Origin: Actinomycetospora sp. TBRC 11914
Lineage (GTDB): Bacteria; Actinomycetota; Actinomycetes; Mycobacteriales; Pseudonocardiaceae
NCBI RefSeq assembly: GCF_012933465.1
Contig: NZ_JABBND010000005.1
Coordinates: 62,001-126,000, forward strand
DNA length: 64,000 bases
Direction of reading: 5' to 3'
Of the stretch, positions 41,583 through 50,769 are shown piece after piece. The position numbers and the translations under genes are program-made. The notes beneath the pieces are model-generated. The model was not told where the DNA came from. It ran no database searches and worked only from the letters and a program-made list of their open reading frames with translations. Every line of letters starts with the position of its first letter. Positions within the stretch are counted from its first letter, which is position 1.

Positions 41583-43360
41583 CGGGGGGCTCCCCCGTGC
41601 GCGCCGATGAGGGTGCGCGCCGCGTCCCTCGCCTCGCGCTCGAGGGCGGCGAACGGGCGCAGCGGCGGGTCGAGGACGCGACGCAGGAGCTCCTCGGGGC
41701 CGAGGTCGCGGGTCACCTCGATCCGGGGGACGGCGTGGCGACTGCGCAGGGACGGTGCGCGGCGGGTCTCCTCGAGCCCGAAGGCGACGTCGTAGCCCGC
41801 CTCGCGGGCCGCGGCCCGCACCCGGGCCGAGTGCTCGCCGTAGGGATACGCCACGGTGCGCGGGAAGGAGAGACCCGCGTCGACGAAGTCGCGGCGGGGT
41901 GTCACGAGCTCCTGCCGCAGCCCCAGCGCGTCGAGGCCGACGAGTCGGGCGTGGGAGCGGGTGTGCGCCCCGACCTCCCATCCCTCGTCGACGAGCTTGC
42001 GCAGTTGGTCACCGTCGAGCAGGGGCAGCTGGGCGCCGCCGCGGTCCGTGTCCCAGGCGTTGTGGCTGCCGATCCGGCTCGAGACCATGAAGACCAGCGC
42101 GCTCGCCCCGAGGCCGCGCAGGACCGGTGCCGCCTGGTCGTACACGCTCGCGTAGGCGTCGTCGAAGGTCAGCAGCACCGACCGGTCGGGAAGCGCGGCT
42201 CCCTCCGTCAGGTGCGCGACGAACCGCTCCGGCGTCAGGAACCCGAAGCCTGCGTCGACGAGGGCGTCGAGCTGGGCGGCGAAGCGCTCGGGCGAGACGG
42301 ACCATCGGCCGATCACGTCGTCACGGACGTCCTCCACGGCGTGGTACGCGAGGACCCGGACGAGCGGCGCGGTCCCCGGCAGGGCCCGCAGCCCCCTCCT
42401 CATGCGGTCGGCGCCCTCGGCGCGTCCCTTCCAGTAGGCGACGTGGCGCAGTCCCGTGAAGGCCCGGTCGGTCACCCCGTCGACGTGCCCGGCCCGCACC
42501 CTTCCGGCCACGTACCGGCCCGCGGCGCTGGTGACGGAGTCGGGCAGCACCTCCGCCGTCGAGCGCAGCACGGCGCTCAACCCGACCCGATCACGGCTGT
42601 CGCCGAGCTCGGCGTGCTTGCGCAGCAACAGGGCGTCGGCCCGTCCGCCCTGGCGCCACTGCCGCAGGAGCTGCTCCGGCGCCACGACGTAGTGCTGGTG
42701 GGAGATCGCATCGGGGGCGAAACGGAGGTCCGCCCCGCTGCACCGGAGGCGGTAGAGGAAATCCGTGTCCTCTCCACCGAAGGTCCCCCCGGCCGTGAAG
42801 CTGCCGTCGAAGCCGCCGAGGGCAGCGAACACCTGCGCCCGCACCGACAGCTGGCCGGTCAGGAGGTCGTCGAGCTCGAGCGTGCCGTCGCTGTCGACCA
42901 GGCGTTCGCGGCGACGGTCCGCCCACCGCTCGATCCCGATCGTCATGAGGTTGCGGGGAGCCTCGGTGGCGAGCGGGAGGTGCCCGACGACCGAGTCGGC
43001 GCCGGCGCCGATCACCGCGTCGTGCTCGACCAGCAGCTCCGGGTCGGCCTCCATGTCGTCGTCGAGGAACAGCAGGATCTCGCCCCGGGCGTGGCGTGCC
43101 CCGGCGTTGCGGGCCGCCGCCGCGCCCTGGTTCGGCTGCACGAGCACCGTGGTCGGGAAGGGCTCCGGGAGCTCGCGCAGCGCCTGTTCGGTGCCGTCGG
43201 TGGACCCGTCCACGACGACGATCAGTTCGCAGGGCCAGGGGCGGCGGGTGGCGCCGAGCGCGACGACGTTCTGCCGGACGAGGTCACGGCGCTGGTAGGT
43301 CGGCATGATGACGCTGAAGCGGAACGGGCGCGCGGAGGCGTCGCGGGGCGCAGAGCTCAT
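41579..43360 (-). CDS. Bifunctional GT2 glycosyltransferase / polysaccharide deacetylase
   Basis: 593 residues with two domains. The N-terminal GT2 domain has FSVIMPTYQRRDLV, VVVDGSTDGT and LFLDDDMEAD (DDD 100-102). The C-terminal NodB deacetylase domain (about 335-545) has LLTFDDAYASV (TFDD near 397), the metal site VGAHTRSHARL and TVAYPYGEHS. There is no signal peptide or transmembrane helix, so both domains should act in the cytoplasm, transferring an N-acetyl-sugar and deacetylating the product or the lipid-linked intermediate. First gene of the overlapping chain. Confidence 0.85.
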   Translation of the reverse strand: MSSAPRDASARPFRFSVIMPTYQRRDLVRQNVVALGATRRPWPCELIVVVDGSTDGTEQALRELPEPFPTTVLVQPNQGAAAARNAGARHARGEILLFLDDDMEADPELLVEHDAVIGAGADSVVGHLPLATEAPRNLMTIGIERWADRRRERLVDSDGTLELDDLLTGQLSVRAQVFAALGGFDGSFTAGGTFGGEDTDFLYRLRCSGADLRFAPDAISHQHYVVAPEQLLRQWRQGGRADALLLRKHAELGDSRDRVGLSAVLRSTAEVLPDSVTSAAGRYVAGRVRAGHVDGVTDRAFTGLRHVAYWKGRAEGADRMRRGLRALPGTAPLVRVLAYHAVEDVRDDVIGRWSVSPERFAAQLDALVDAGFGFLTPERFVAHLTEGAALPDRSVLLTFDDAYASVYDQAAPVLRGLGASALVFMVSSRIGSHNAWDTDRGGAQLPLLDGDQLRKLVDEGWEVGAHTRSHARLVGLDALGLRQELVTPRRDFVDAGLSFPRTVAYPYGEHSARVRAAAREAGYDVAFGLEETRRAPSLRSRHAVPRIEVTRDLGPEELLRRVLDPPLRPFAALEREARDAARTLIGAHGGAPR

Positions 43361-43444
43361 GGTTGTCCTTGCGCTGGGAGCTGCCCGGCCGGAGCGGACG
43401 GGCGAAGGGCGGGCATCGGTCGGGGCTGGCCCGGGGGCTCGGCG

Positions 43445-44365
43445 TCAGGCCGCGGCGAGCACGCGGAGCCGGGTCCGCGGCGTGATGACCTCACGCCGGC
43501 GCGTGGCGGTCGACGTCCGACGGAGCGAGTCCACCGTGGGGCCGACAAGTTCGGGGACGGTGTCGGGCACCGCCACCGCCGGCAGGGCCGGGCGGCGCCA
43601 GGTCAGGCGCCAGCGCTCGACGAGGATCGTGTGGAGCACTCGGAGACCGTCGGATGTCGCGTTCAGGTTGCTCTCGCCGTGGATGCGGGTGCGCTCGACG
43701 CTGCCCACCTCGGTGATGTCGGCGGCGGCCGCGGCGACCCGGATGTTGATGAGGGTCTCGATCTCGAAGCCGTCGCCCCACACCATCCCGTCGGACGGGC
43801 TGAGCAGGTCGGGTAGGCCGAACACCGGGACCAGGCTGCTCCAGAACGCATTGTAGCCGTAGCAGAGATCGGTGTAGCGGACGCCGAAGAAGCGGTTGAC
43901 CATGCCCGTCAGGACACGGTTGCCCAGCGCACGGACGACGGTGATGTCGTCGCTGTCGCCACCCTCGGCGAAGCGGGAGCCCTTGGCGTAGTCGGCACCG
44001 GCGACGAGGGCATCCAGGAATACGGGGATCTCGGCCGGATCGGCGGAACCGTCGGCGTCGAGCATCACGATGACGTCGCCGGTCGCCGCCGCGAACCCGC
44101 ACGCCAGTGCGTTGCCCTTCCCCTTGCGGGTCTGCAGGATGATGCGGGCGTCCGGGCGGCACCGGCGGGCCACCTCGACGGTGTCGTCCACGGAGTTGCC
44201 GTCGACGATCACGACTTCGTAGTGACCGGGCACCTGGCCGAGGACGATCGGGAGGTTCGCGGCCTCGTTCCTCGTCGGGACGATGACCGACACGCTCGGA
44301 GTCGAGGGACGCATGGTCCGCGACGACGTCCAGGTCACGCTCGTGGTCTCGCCTTGTCCTCGCAC
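43445..44365 (-). CDS. Glycosyltransferase family 2 (dolichol-phosphate-mannose synthase-like)
   Basis: 306 residues: SVSVIVPTRNEAANLP, VVIVDGNSVDDTVEVA, KGKGNALACGFAAATGD and VIVMLDADGSADPAEIP are the DPM1/DPG-synthase pattern. It probably forms a polyprenyl-phosphate sugar for the GT-C-like membrane protein downstream. GTG 44365 with GGGGGAAG upstream is preferred; ATG 44314 is possible. The gene starts 92 bp after the second ATCCTCA palindrome, so it is the likely first gene under that operator. Confidence 0.85.
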   Translation of the reverse strand: MRGQGETTSVTWTSSRTMRPSTPSVSVIVPTRNEAANLPIVLGQVPGHYEVVIVDGNSVDDTVEVARRCRPDARIILQTRKGKGNALACGFAAATGDVIVMLDADGSADPAEIPVFLDALVAGADYAKGSRFAEGGDSDDITVVRALGNRVLTGMVNRFFGVRYTDLCYGYNAFWSSLVPVFGLPDLLSPSDGMVWGDGFEIETLINIRVAAAAADITEVGSVERTRIHGESNLNATSDGLRVLHTILVERWRLTWRRPALPAVAVPDTVPELVGPTVDSLRRTSTATRRREVITPRTRLRVLAAA

Positions 44366-44456
44366 GGAGTCTCACTTCCCCCAGATGAGCGCTCCCGCTC
44401 ACTGAGCGTTGGAGCGTGTGCCGGTGAAAGCTTGAACGACGTACCTCTATCGGCTC

Positions 44457-44474
44457 ATCCTCAACACTGAGGAT
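44457..44474. promoter_or_regulatory. Palindrome ATCCTCA-ACAC-TGAGGAT (copy 2)
   Basis: Same 7-bp arms and 4-bp spacing as at 33348-33365. It lies between the stop of the response regulator gene and the start of the first GT2 gene, upstream of the latter. Spacing and symmetry suit a dimeric LuxR-type regulator. Confidence 0.6.
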
Positions 44475-44518
44475 ATCCATTAGTCACTGAGAGTGCCTGG
44501 ACGGTGTGAGTCGTTCAC

Positions 44519-45199
44519 TCATAGAGATGATGATGCGTGCAGCAGTGCGACGGCTTCGAGCTGTGACCCGACACCGAGCTTCCCGAGGACGGCCCGGATC
44601 TGGCTGCGCACGGTCGTGAGCGAGACGACGAACTCCTCGGCGATGGCCGCGGCCCGGTAGCCCTCGGCCAGGCGTTCCAGCACCTGGCGCTCGCGATGGG
44701 TGAGTCGGTCCAGGACAGCGGCGCTCTGCGTCCTCCGCATCTGGGCCTGGCGGGCGACGCGGAGGAGATCGTCGCGCTCGGAGAGCTCCATGACGTCCTC
44801 GCCCGCCAGGAGCCGGCGGATCGAGGCCACGAAGGCGTCGGTCGACGAGGACTTGTCGACGATGCCCTCGGCTCCCGCCACGACGGCATCCGCCAGTGCC
44901 TCTCGGGTGGCGCTGCCGCTCATCGCCAGGACGCGCCACCCGGAACCGCGGAGGGACGGGATGATCTCGTGGCCGTGCAGCGTCCCCTGCCCCGGGTGCG
45001 ACCCGAGGTTGAGATCGACGACGGCGACACCGCCGGACGTCGGCCCCGCGTCGGCGACGATCTCCTCACGATGCCGGACGGGCAACCTCCGGGCGTCCAG
45101 ACCGGCGCGCTGCAGGACCAGGACCAGCGAGACACTGAGCAGATCGTGATCGTCGATGACGATGACAGGGCCCTGCCGGGGGCGGGGTTCCGCGGTCAT
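44519..45199 (-). CDS. LuxR/NarL-family response regulator
   Basis: 226 residues. Receiver domain: acidic pair D16-D17 (VIDDHD), phospho-acceptor D62 (VVDLNLG), and K116 (IVDKSSS). The C-terminal HTH domain (about 165-220) reads LTHRERQVLERLAEGYRAAAIAEEF. ATG 45199 overlaps the sensor kinase stop (ATGA), giving a matched pair. It is the best candidate to bind the two ATCCTCA palindromes, one of which lies right behind this gene. Confidence 0.9.
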   Translation of the reverse strand: MTAEPRPRQGPVIVIDDHDLLSVSLVLVLQRAGLDARRLPVRHREEIVADAGPTSGGVAVVDLNLGSHPGQGTLHGHEIIPSLRGSGWRVLAMSGSATREALADAVVAGAEGIVDKSSSTDAFVASIRRLLAGEDVMELSERDDLLRVARQAQMRRTQSAAVLDRLTHRERQVLERLAEGYRAAAIAEEFVVSLTTVRSQIRAVLGKLGVGSQLEAVALLHASSSL

Positions 45200-46632
45200 C
45201 CGACCGCCGGCAGGTCGACCACGACGGTGTAGCCGGGCCGCGCGCCACTCGAGATCGTCTCGAGGCGGGCACCCTCCTGTTCGAGCAGCCGCCGTGAGAC
45301 CGCGAGCCCGATGCCCTTTCCGAGCGCAGGCGGTACGGGTGGGCTCGGCACGCGATCGGACCGGCCGTCGTCCGCGACCTCGATAACCACCCGTTCCTCG
45401 CGCCTGCGAGCCGTGATGCGGATGGCGGAGCCTGCTGCGTGCCGCGTGCAGTTGGCCAGGGCATTGGCCATGACGAGTGCGATGGTGCTCTCCGAGGTCC
45501 GCACTGTCAGTGCATCCGCGACGTCGAGCGAGACCTCCGCACCCTGCGCGTGCCCCAGTACGGCTCGCCGCACGACCGGACCGACCTCCACCGCCCGGTT
45601 CGGGCCGGGCCGGAGTCCGCAGTCGAGGAGTCGTTCCATCCGGGACAGCTCGGACTCCGCCGCGTCGGAGATCGCGCCGATGTCGTGCGCTGGTGCCGTC
45701 GGCGTGTCGGCGAGCAGCGGCATGAGCAGGCTGAGGCCACTGATCGAGTTGCGCAGTTCGTGGTCGCGCTCGGCCTGCGTCCGCCGGCTCCGCCGCGCCC
45801 GCGCGAGCTCGGCCAGCAGCTCACGCTCACGCTCCCGGCGGCGTCGGTGACCCTCGTGGAACAGCCCGACGAGGCCTGCGAGGACCGCCGCCAACCCGAT
45901 GACGCGTCCGGTCTCGAAACCGGCGATCCCGACGGAGTCGTCCCAGGGTGGGACGCGGTGCAGCAGGTAGGCGGCGGCCAGCGCGGCCAGACCGAGACCC
46001 ACGCGCCAGAGCCCCGGCGATCGCGCGTGTCGCCCCGCCACCAGCAACACCACCGCCACCGAGCCCACCACGACGGCCACCAGGGTGGGCGGGACGACCG
46101 CCGAGAGAACACCGAAGCCGCCCAGCAGCCGCGCGACCACCGCGGCCACCAGGACGGTCACCGTGGCGAAGACCCCGAGGACGGCCAACCGACGGCGTCG
46201 CGCCAACGGCGCGACGGCCTGGCGTCGATAGGTGGCCGCGTAGGCCACCAGTCCGCTCAAGCCGATCACGACGCCGACCGCGTGGACCCCGACGAGGATC
46301 TCGCGAAAGGGGGAGGGCCCGAGGCTGGCGGCCGTCGCGACGAGCACGACGAGTCCGTACGCGCCCAGGGCGGTCGCCAGCCAGAGAGTCCGGAACTGGG
46401 CGAACGTCGCCGACAGCGCCGCCGCGAGGACAGCGCCAGCGATGGCGAGCACGGCGGCGAGGAAGGCGGCCACCATCGGGCCGAGATCCGCCGAGGTGAG
46501 CGGCCGCACCGTCCCCCCGGCCGCGAGTGCTCCGACGACGAAAATCGCGACGAGACCGACGGCGTCCCAAGTCGCACGCCGCCAGAAGCTGTCGCCTCCG
46601 ACCAACTCCCATTCCGCTACTGGTGCGGCCAC
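45196..46632 (-). CDS. Membrane sensor histidine kinase
   Basis: 478 residues from GTG 46632 (GAGGGGG upstream). The first 260 residues hold about eight to ten transmembrane helices with almost no outer loops, suggesting membrane-state sensing. The cytoplasmic part has the phospho-acceptor H291 in ERDHELRNSISGL and an ATPase domain with an N-box (ALANCTRHA), DDGRSDR and a G2 box (GKGIGLAVSRRLLEQEG). It pairs with the overlapping LuxR-type regulator and faces the polysaccharide locus it may control. Confidence 0.88.
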   Translation of the reverse strand: MAAPVAEWELVGGDSFWRRATWDAVGLVAIFVVGALAAGGTVRPLTSADLGPMVAAFLAAVLAIAGAVLAAALSATFAQFRTLWLATALGAYGLVVLVATAASLGPSPFREILVGVHAVGVVIGLSGLVAYAATYRRQAVAPLARRRRLAVLGVFATVTVLVAAVVARLLGGFGVLSAVVPPTLVAVVVGSVAVVLLVAGRHARSPGLWRVGLGLAALAAAYLLHRVPPWDDSVGIAGFETGRVIGLAAVLAGLVGLFHEGHRRRRERERELLAELARARRSRRTQAERDHELRNSISGLSLLMPLLADTPTAPAHDIGAISDAAESELSRMERLLDCGLRPGPNRAVEVGPVVRRAVLGHAQGAEVSLDVADALTVRTSESTIALVMANALANCTRHAAGSAIRITARRREERVVIEVADDGRSDRVPSPPVPPALGKGIGLAVSRRLLEQEGARLETISSGARPGYTVVVDLPAVG

Positions 46633-47298
46633 TGTTCCCCCTCAATGGCTGACACAGGAAGCCTACGGTATCCCACGGGGCAATCCCTCGTTGCGGGGTA
46701 AATTGCGCGAGAACTCCCGCCTCGGACACGCTGCGTGAGCGTGGGATCGCGTAGAGAAGTTGTGCATCGCAACTGTTTGTTCCTCCGGCGGCCGCAACCC
46801 CTTGCCGATGATGGAGATCTCGCTGTTTGCGCAGCTCACAGCCTCGCGGACGCTGAGGCTGGCCGCTTTCGTGGCGAGAACGACGACGGAGCAGGAGGTG
46901 GCGGTAGTTACACTCGGCGTCGATCACGTGCGCGTCCACCAGTTACACCGGAATCTCGGTGGCACGTCGCCGGAATAACGCTCGTTCCGTGGACAGAACG
47001 GTCGCCTGATGACCATGGTATCCGATCTTGTCGGCGGATTGCTCGCGCACACATACTGCGACCCAAAATGGAAGTCAAGGAGAGGGAGCGCTGACCATCG
47101 GGCACCGTCGAGCGATTCACCCCGTCCGCCCGCGCAGGGTCGGCGCCGGCCGGCGCGACGGCCTGCTCAGCGGATCCGCGGTGGAGGCGACGTCCGTGGC
47201 GCGTCCCGCAGGAGGCCTCGTCGGCGAGGAGTTCCGCGCTGTGAGGGGAACGGCTCCGAGGGGTCGTCAGTACCCGGACCGAATGGCACACTCCGGCC
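46633..47298. other. Intergenic region, 666 bp
   Basis: It separates two divergent operons. One short + frame (46760-46978, 72 aa, containing EISLFAQLTASRTLRLAAFV) might be a small gene but has no clear ribosome site. The sequence is less GC-rich than its neighbours. No repeat or RNA gene was recognised. Confidence 0.35.
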
Positions 47299-48114
47299 GT
47301 GGATGTCCGCACCAGGAACCGGGTCACCGTGACCGGTCCACCCGGCGCCCGACCCATGGTCTTCGCGCACGGTTTCGGTTGTGACCAGAATATGTGGCGG
47401 ATGGTCGCGCCGACCTTCGCCGACGATCACCAGGTGGTGCTGTTCGACTTCGTCGGCGCCGGCGGTTCCGACCTGACGGCGTGGAACCCCGAGCGCTACG
47501 CCTCGCTCCACGGCTACGCACGGGACATCCTGGAGATCGTCGAGGAGCTCGACCTGACCGACGTCGTGATCGTCGGCCACTCCGTCGGGGCGATCATCGC
47601 GCTGCTCGCCGTGGCGCAGGCCCCAGAACGCTTCTCGGGTCTCGTGCTCGTCAGCCCCTCACCGCGCTTCCTGGACGACCCGCCCTACCGCGGGGGCTTC
47701 ACCGAGCAGGACATCGAGGAGCTGCTCGAGGCCCTCGACAGCAACTACCTGGGCTGGTCGGCCACCGTCGCCCCGATGATCATGGGGAACCCGGAGCGTC
47801 CGGACCTCGCCGCCGAGCTGACGAACAGCTTCTGCCGCACCGACCCCGACATCGCCCGCCACTTCGCCCGGGTCACCTTCACCTCCGACAACCGCGCCGA
47901 CCTGGGACGGGTCGACGTGCCCACGCTGGTCCTGCAGGTCCGGCACGACGCGCTCGCGCCCGTCGAGGTGGGGACCTTCGTCCACGAGGCCGTGCGGGAC
48001 AGCCGGTTGACGGTGCTCGAGACGTCCGGGCACTGCCCGCACCTGAGCGCTCCCGACGACGTCGTGGCCGCGATCCGCGAGTTCCTGGCCGCCGCCGTCC
48101 CGTCGAGGTCGTGA
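47299..48114 (+). CDS. RsbQ-like alpha/beta hydrolase
   Basis: 271 residues from GTG 47299. Alpha/beta-hydrolase with VFAHGFGCDQNMW (oxyanion region), nucleophile S95 in VGHSVGA, D217 in QVRHDALAP, and a His in SGHCPHLSAP (243-252). The GFGCDQNMWR and SYLGWS-type patterns are those of RsbQ, which in Bacillus works with the PAS-phosphatase RsbP to switch on the general stress response. The stop overlaps the next gene's GTG by 4 bp, as in rsbQP operons, but here the partner is a histidine kinase. Confidence 0.85.
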   Translation: MDVRTRNRVTVTGPPGARPMVFAHGFGCDQNMWRMVAPTFADDHQVVLFDFVGAGGSDLTAWNPERYASLHGYARDILEIVEELDLTDVVIVGHSVGAIIALLAVAQAPERFSGLVLVSPSPRFLDDPPYRGGFTEQDIEELLEALDSNYLGWSATVAPMIMGNPERPDLAAELTNSFCRTDPDIARHFARVTFTSDNRADLGRVDVPTLVLQVRHDALAPVEVGTFVHEAVRDSRLTVLETSGHCPHLSAPDDVVAAIREFLAAAVPSRS

Positions 48115-49709
48115 GCACCCCCGACCGCGCGTCGTCGCGCTGCCGCGCGCTGGCCCTCGAGGAGACCGCGGAGGACCTCTACGAGCACGCACCCTGCGGC
48201 TACCTCTCGACGCTGCCCGACGGCGAGATCGTCAGGATCAACACGACGTTGCTGGGGTGGCTCGGGCTGGACCATGACGACGTCGTCGGCCGGCGGCGGT
48301 TCGAGGACCTGCTCTCGGTCGGCGGTCGCATCTACCACGAGACGCACTTCTGGCCGCTGCTGCGCATGCAGGGTGAGGTCCGCTCGGTCGCACTCGACCT
48401 GGTCTCCGCGAGCGGGACGAGGCTGCCCGTGCTCGTCAACGCGGTGCTCAAGACCGGGGCGGACGGCGAGCCGTTGCTGGTGCGGATGGCCGTGGTCGAC
48501 GCCCACGACCGCCGCGCGTACGAACGGGAGCTGCTGCGGGCGCGGCGCGCGGCCGACGAGCAGACCCGGCTGCGGCAACGGTGGGTCGAGGCGTCCGGGG
48601 AGATCACGACGGCGCTGCTCGCCGGGGCGGGTCCCGGGGAGGCGCTGGCGCTGGTCGCCCAGCGCGCCGCCGAGCTCATCGGTGCCTCAGGGGCCCTCAT
48701 CACCACCCCGGTCACCGTGGTCGCCGCCGGCGAGGCGCCACCGGCGCGGGTGATGGTCGCGGTCGGGCTCGAGGACCGCTACCCGGCCGGGACCCAGCTG
48801 CCGGTGGGCGGCACCGTGCTCGGCGCCCTCGCCCGTACCGGCGCCCCGCAGGCGGTGGCCGACCTGGTGCTGGCGCCCGGGCATCCCGGGGAGGGTCCGG
48901 GATTCGCGGTCCCGATGGGCAGCGGTGAGGAGGCCAGCGGGGTGCTCGTGGTGAGCGGCGTCGACGATGGCGTGGACTCCCTCCCCGACGGGCTATCGAT
49001 CATTGCCTCCTTCGCCGACCAGGCCGCCCTGGTGCTGCGCTACGCCGAGTCGCAGCGGGCGCTGCGCGAGCTCGACGTCGTCGCCGACCGCGAACGGATC
49101 GCGGCCGATCTGCACGACCACGTGCTGCAGCGGCTGTTCGCGCTGGGCCTGGGCCTGCAGGCCGCGCACACACGACTCCCGGCCACCGACGCCGCGCGTC
49201 GCGTGGACGAGGCAGTGGACCAGATCGACGGGATAATCCGCGACATCCGCACCGCCATCTTCGACCTGCACACGGTGCGAGGCGGCGGGGAGCTCGCCGC
49301 GCGCGTCCGCGCCGCCGCGACCGGCATGGCCGCCGACACCGACGTCGAGCCGGTGGTGCGGGTGTCGGGCGAGGTGGAGGCCGTGCCGGAGGAGCTGGTG
49401 GTGGCGGCCGAGGCGGTCGTGCGCGAGGGCGTCAGCAACGCCCTGCGTCACGCGACGCCCTCCCAGATCACGGTGACCGTCTCGACCGACGGCGCGCTGA
49501 CCGTCGAGATCGTCGACGACGGCATCGGCATCCCGGAGACGGTCGCCCGGAGCGGCCTGTCCAACCTCGCGGCCCGGGCCCGCGCCGCCGGTGGTGACCT
49601 CCGGGTGGGCCGCCGGCCGGTGGGCGCCGGGACGCGGTTGACGTGGTGGGTGCCGCTCGACCTCTGCGGACACGGCGAGGAGCCGGACGGTGCCCGCGCC
49701 CCGTCCTGA
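48111..49709 (+). CDS. PAS-GAF sensor histidine kinase (HisKA_3)
   Basis: 532 residues from GTG 48111. An RsbP-like PAS domain (20-130; CGYLSTLPDGEIVRIN, VGGRIYHETHFWPLLRMQGE) leads into a coiled coil, a GAF-like domain (165-310), then HisKA_3 with H335 (RIAADLHDHVLQRLF) and an ATPase with VREGVSNALRHA, VDDGIGIP and GAGTRLTWWVPL. There is no transmembrane helix. No response regulator gene is adjacent. It is probably the effector of the RsbQ-like hydrolase encoded just before it. A copy of its 3' end lies at 55.87-56.07 kb. Confidence 0.9.
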   Translation: MSTPDRASSRCRALALEETAEDLYEHAPCGYLSTLPDGEIVRINTTLLGWLGLDHDDVVGRRRFEDLLSVGGRIYHETHFWPLLRMQGEVRSVALDLVSASGTRLPVLVNAVLKTGADGEPLLVRMAVVDAHDRRAYERELLRARRAADEQTRLRQRWVEASGEITTALLAGAGPGEALALVAQRAAELIGASGALITTPVTVVAAGEAPPARVMVAVGLEDRYPAGTQLPVGGTVLGALARTGAPQAVADLVLAPGHPGEGPGFAVPMGSGEEASGVLVVSGVDDGVDSLPDGLSIIASFADQAALVLRYAESQRALRELDVVADRERIAADLHDHVLQRLFALGLGLQAAHTRLPATDAARRVDEAVDQIDGIIRDIRTAIFDLHTVRGGGELAARVRAAATGMAADTDVEPVVRVSGEVEAVPEELVVAAEAVVREGVSNALRHATPSQITVTVSTDGALTVEIVDDGIGIPETVARSGLSNLAARARAAGGDLRVGRRPVGAGTRLTWWVPLDLCGHGEEPDGARAPS

Positions 49710-49768
49710 GACCGGCGTGCGTTTCCGGTCACGGGCCGGACTTCTCTCCGTTCTCGACGCCGCGCTGC

Positions 49769-50769
49769 TCAGGTGGCCAGTTTGAAGTCGGGGCCGAGGT
49801 TGCCCGGCCCATCCGTGCGGGGCGTCGTCATGAGGGTGACTGCCAGGCTCTCGAGCCCGAACATCGCACCGACCGCCGCGGACGAGGGCTTCTGGCCGTT
49901 GACCGGTTGATCGCCGGTCTCCCAGGCCTGCTGGAGGTCGCCGAGCACCTCGGTGTAGGCCTTGTCGAAGTCCGCGGACTCCGGATAGCCGGCCGCGGGC
50001 ACCTCGGCCATCGGGAGGACCTGCGGGAACGGCAGCTCCGCCCCCGTGAACTCGAACACCCCGTCGGCGTTCGCCACCAACCGCCGTCCATAGAAGATCT
50101 CGGCGAACTGGTAGTAGTGCGCGAGGTCGTCGCCGGGCGTGTTCGGGTCTCCGACCGGTGAGGTCGTGCTGCCCTCGCCCTGTTCCTTGATCCGCGCGAT
50201 CGCGGCCGCGGCGTCGTCGGCGTCCGTGATCGTCGACGCCGCTCCCGTCCCGCCGCCGATCGCGATCTGTCGATCACCGGTGATCGCGGACGACGGCAGC
50301 GCCGCGTACGCATGCGCGATCGCCGAGTAGAGCGCACCGATCGTCGGGAACGCGGAGCCCTCGGCGAACAGGACGGGGCCGCTCTGGGGCAGCTCGATCT
50401 CCATGAAGAGTTTCACACGAGGTCCTTGGTCAGCCCCGACAGCGGGATCGTCAGGCCCGGGTGCACCCCGCCGGGCAACGGTCCCGGGTACTGGGGAACC
50501 GCGGCCGCGGTGTTGATCTGCGGTGTTCCGCCGATGGCGGTCAGCAGGTTGCAGGCCGTCGCCATGTGCCCCATCTCCTCCACGGCGATGCTCTTGATCA
50601 GTGCCCGGACCGGGTCGGTCCCGTTCGGGTCGTCGACCGACCACATGGCGCACAGATAGGGCGGGATCGTGGCGAGCTCGAGCTCGACAGCGGCCTGCAG
50701 AGCCGTGTGGAGCCAGTCCACGTCGCGATCGGTGTCGTCGACGCGCATCAGGTCGAGGATGGTCGTCAT
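49769..50769 (-). pseudogene. Ferritin-like protein (VioB / iminophenylpyruvate dimer synthase type), frameshifted
   Basis: The first part (ATG 50769, GGAAGG upstream) has ELELATIPPYLCAMW and SIAVEEMGHMATACNLL, two iron-binding helices with the ExxH motif. It ends at a TGA at 50413. The rest (KLFMEIELPQSGP, YYQFAEIFYGRRLVANA) continues directly in another frame from a GTG at 50416, to 49769. The junction reads GTGTGA: an extra TG explains the shift. Either this is a recent frameshift, or the two halves are made separately by coupled re-initiation. Family members are normally one chain. Confidence 0.7.

Noticed and set aside
44424-44441. TGAAAGCTTGAACG near the second palindrome
   Set aside because: A single TGAAAG without an 11-bp partner, and no gene lies on the + strand downstream.
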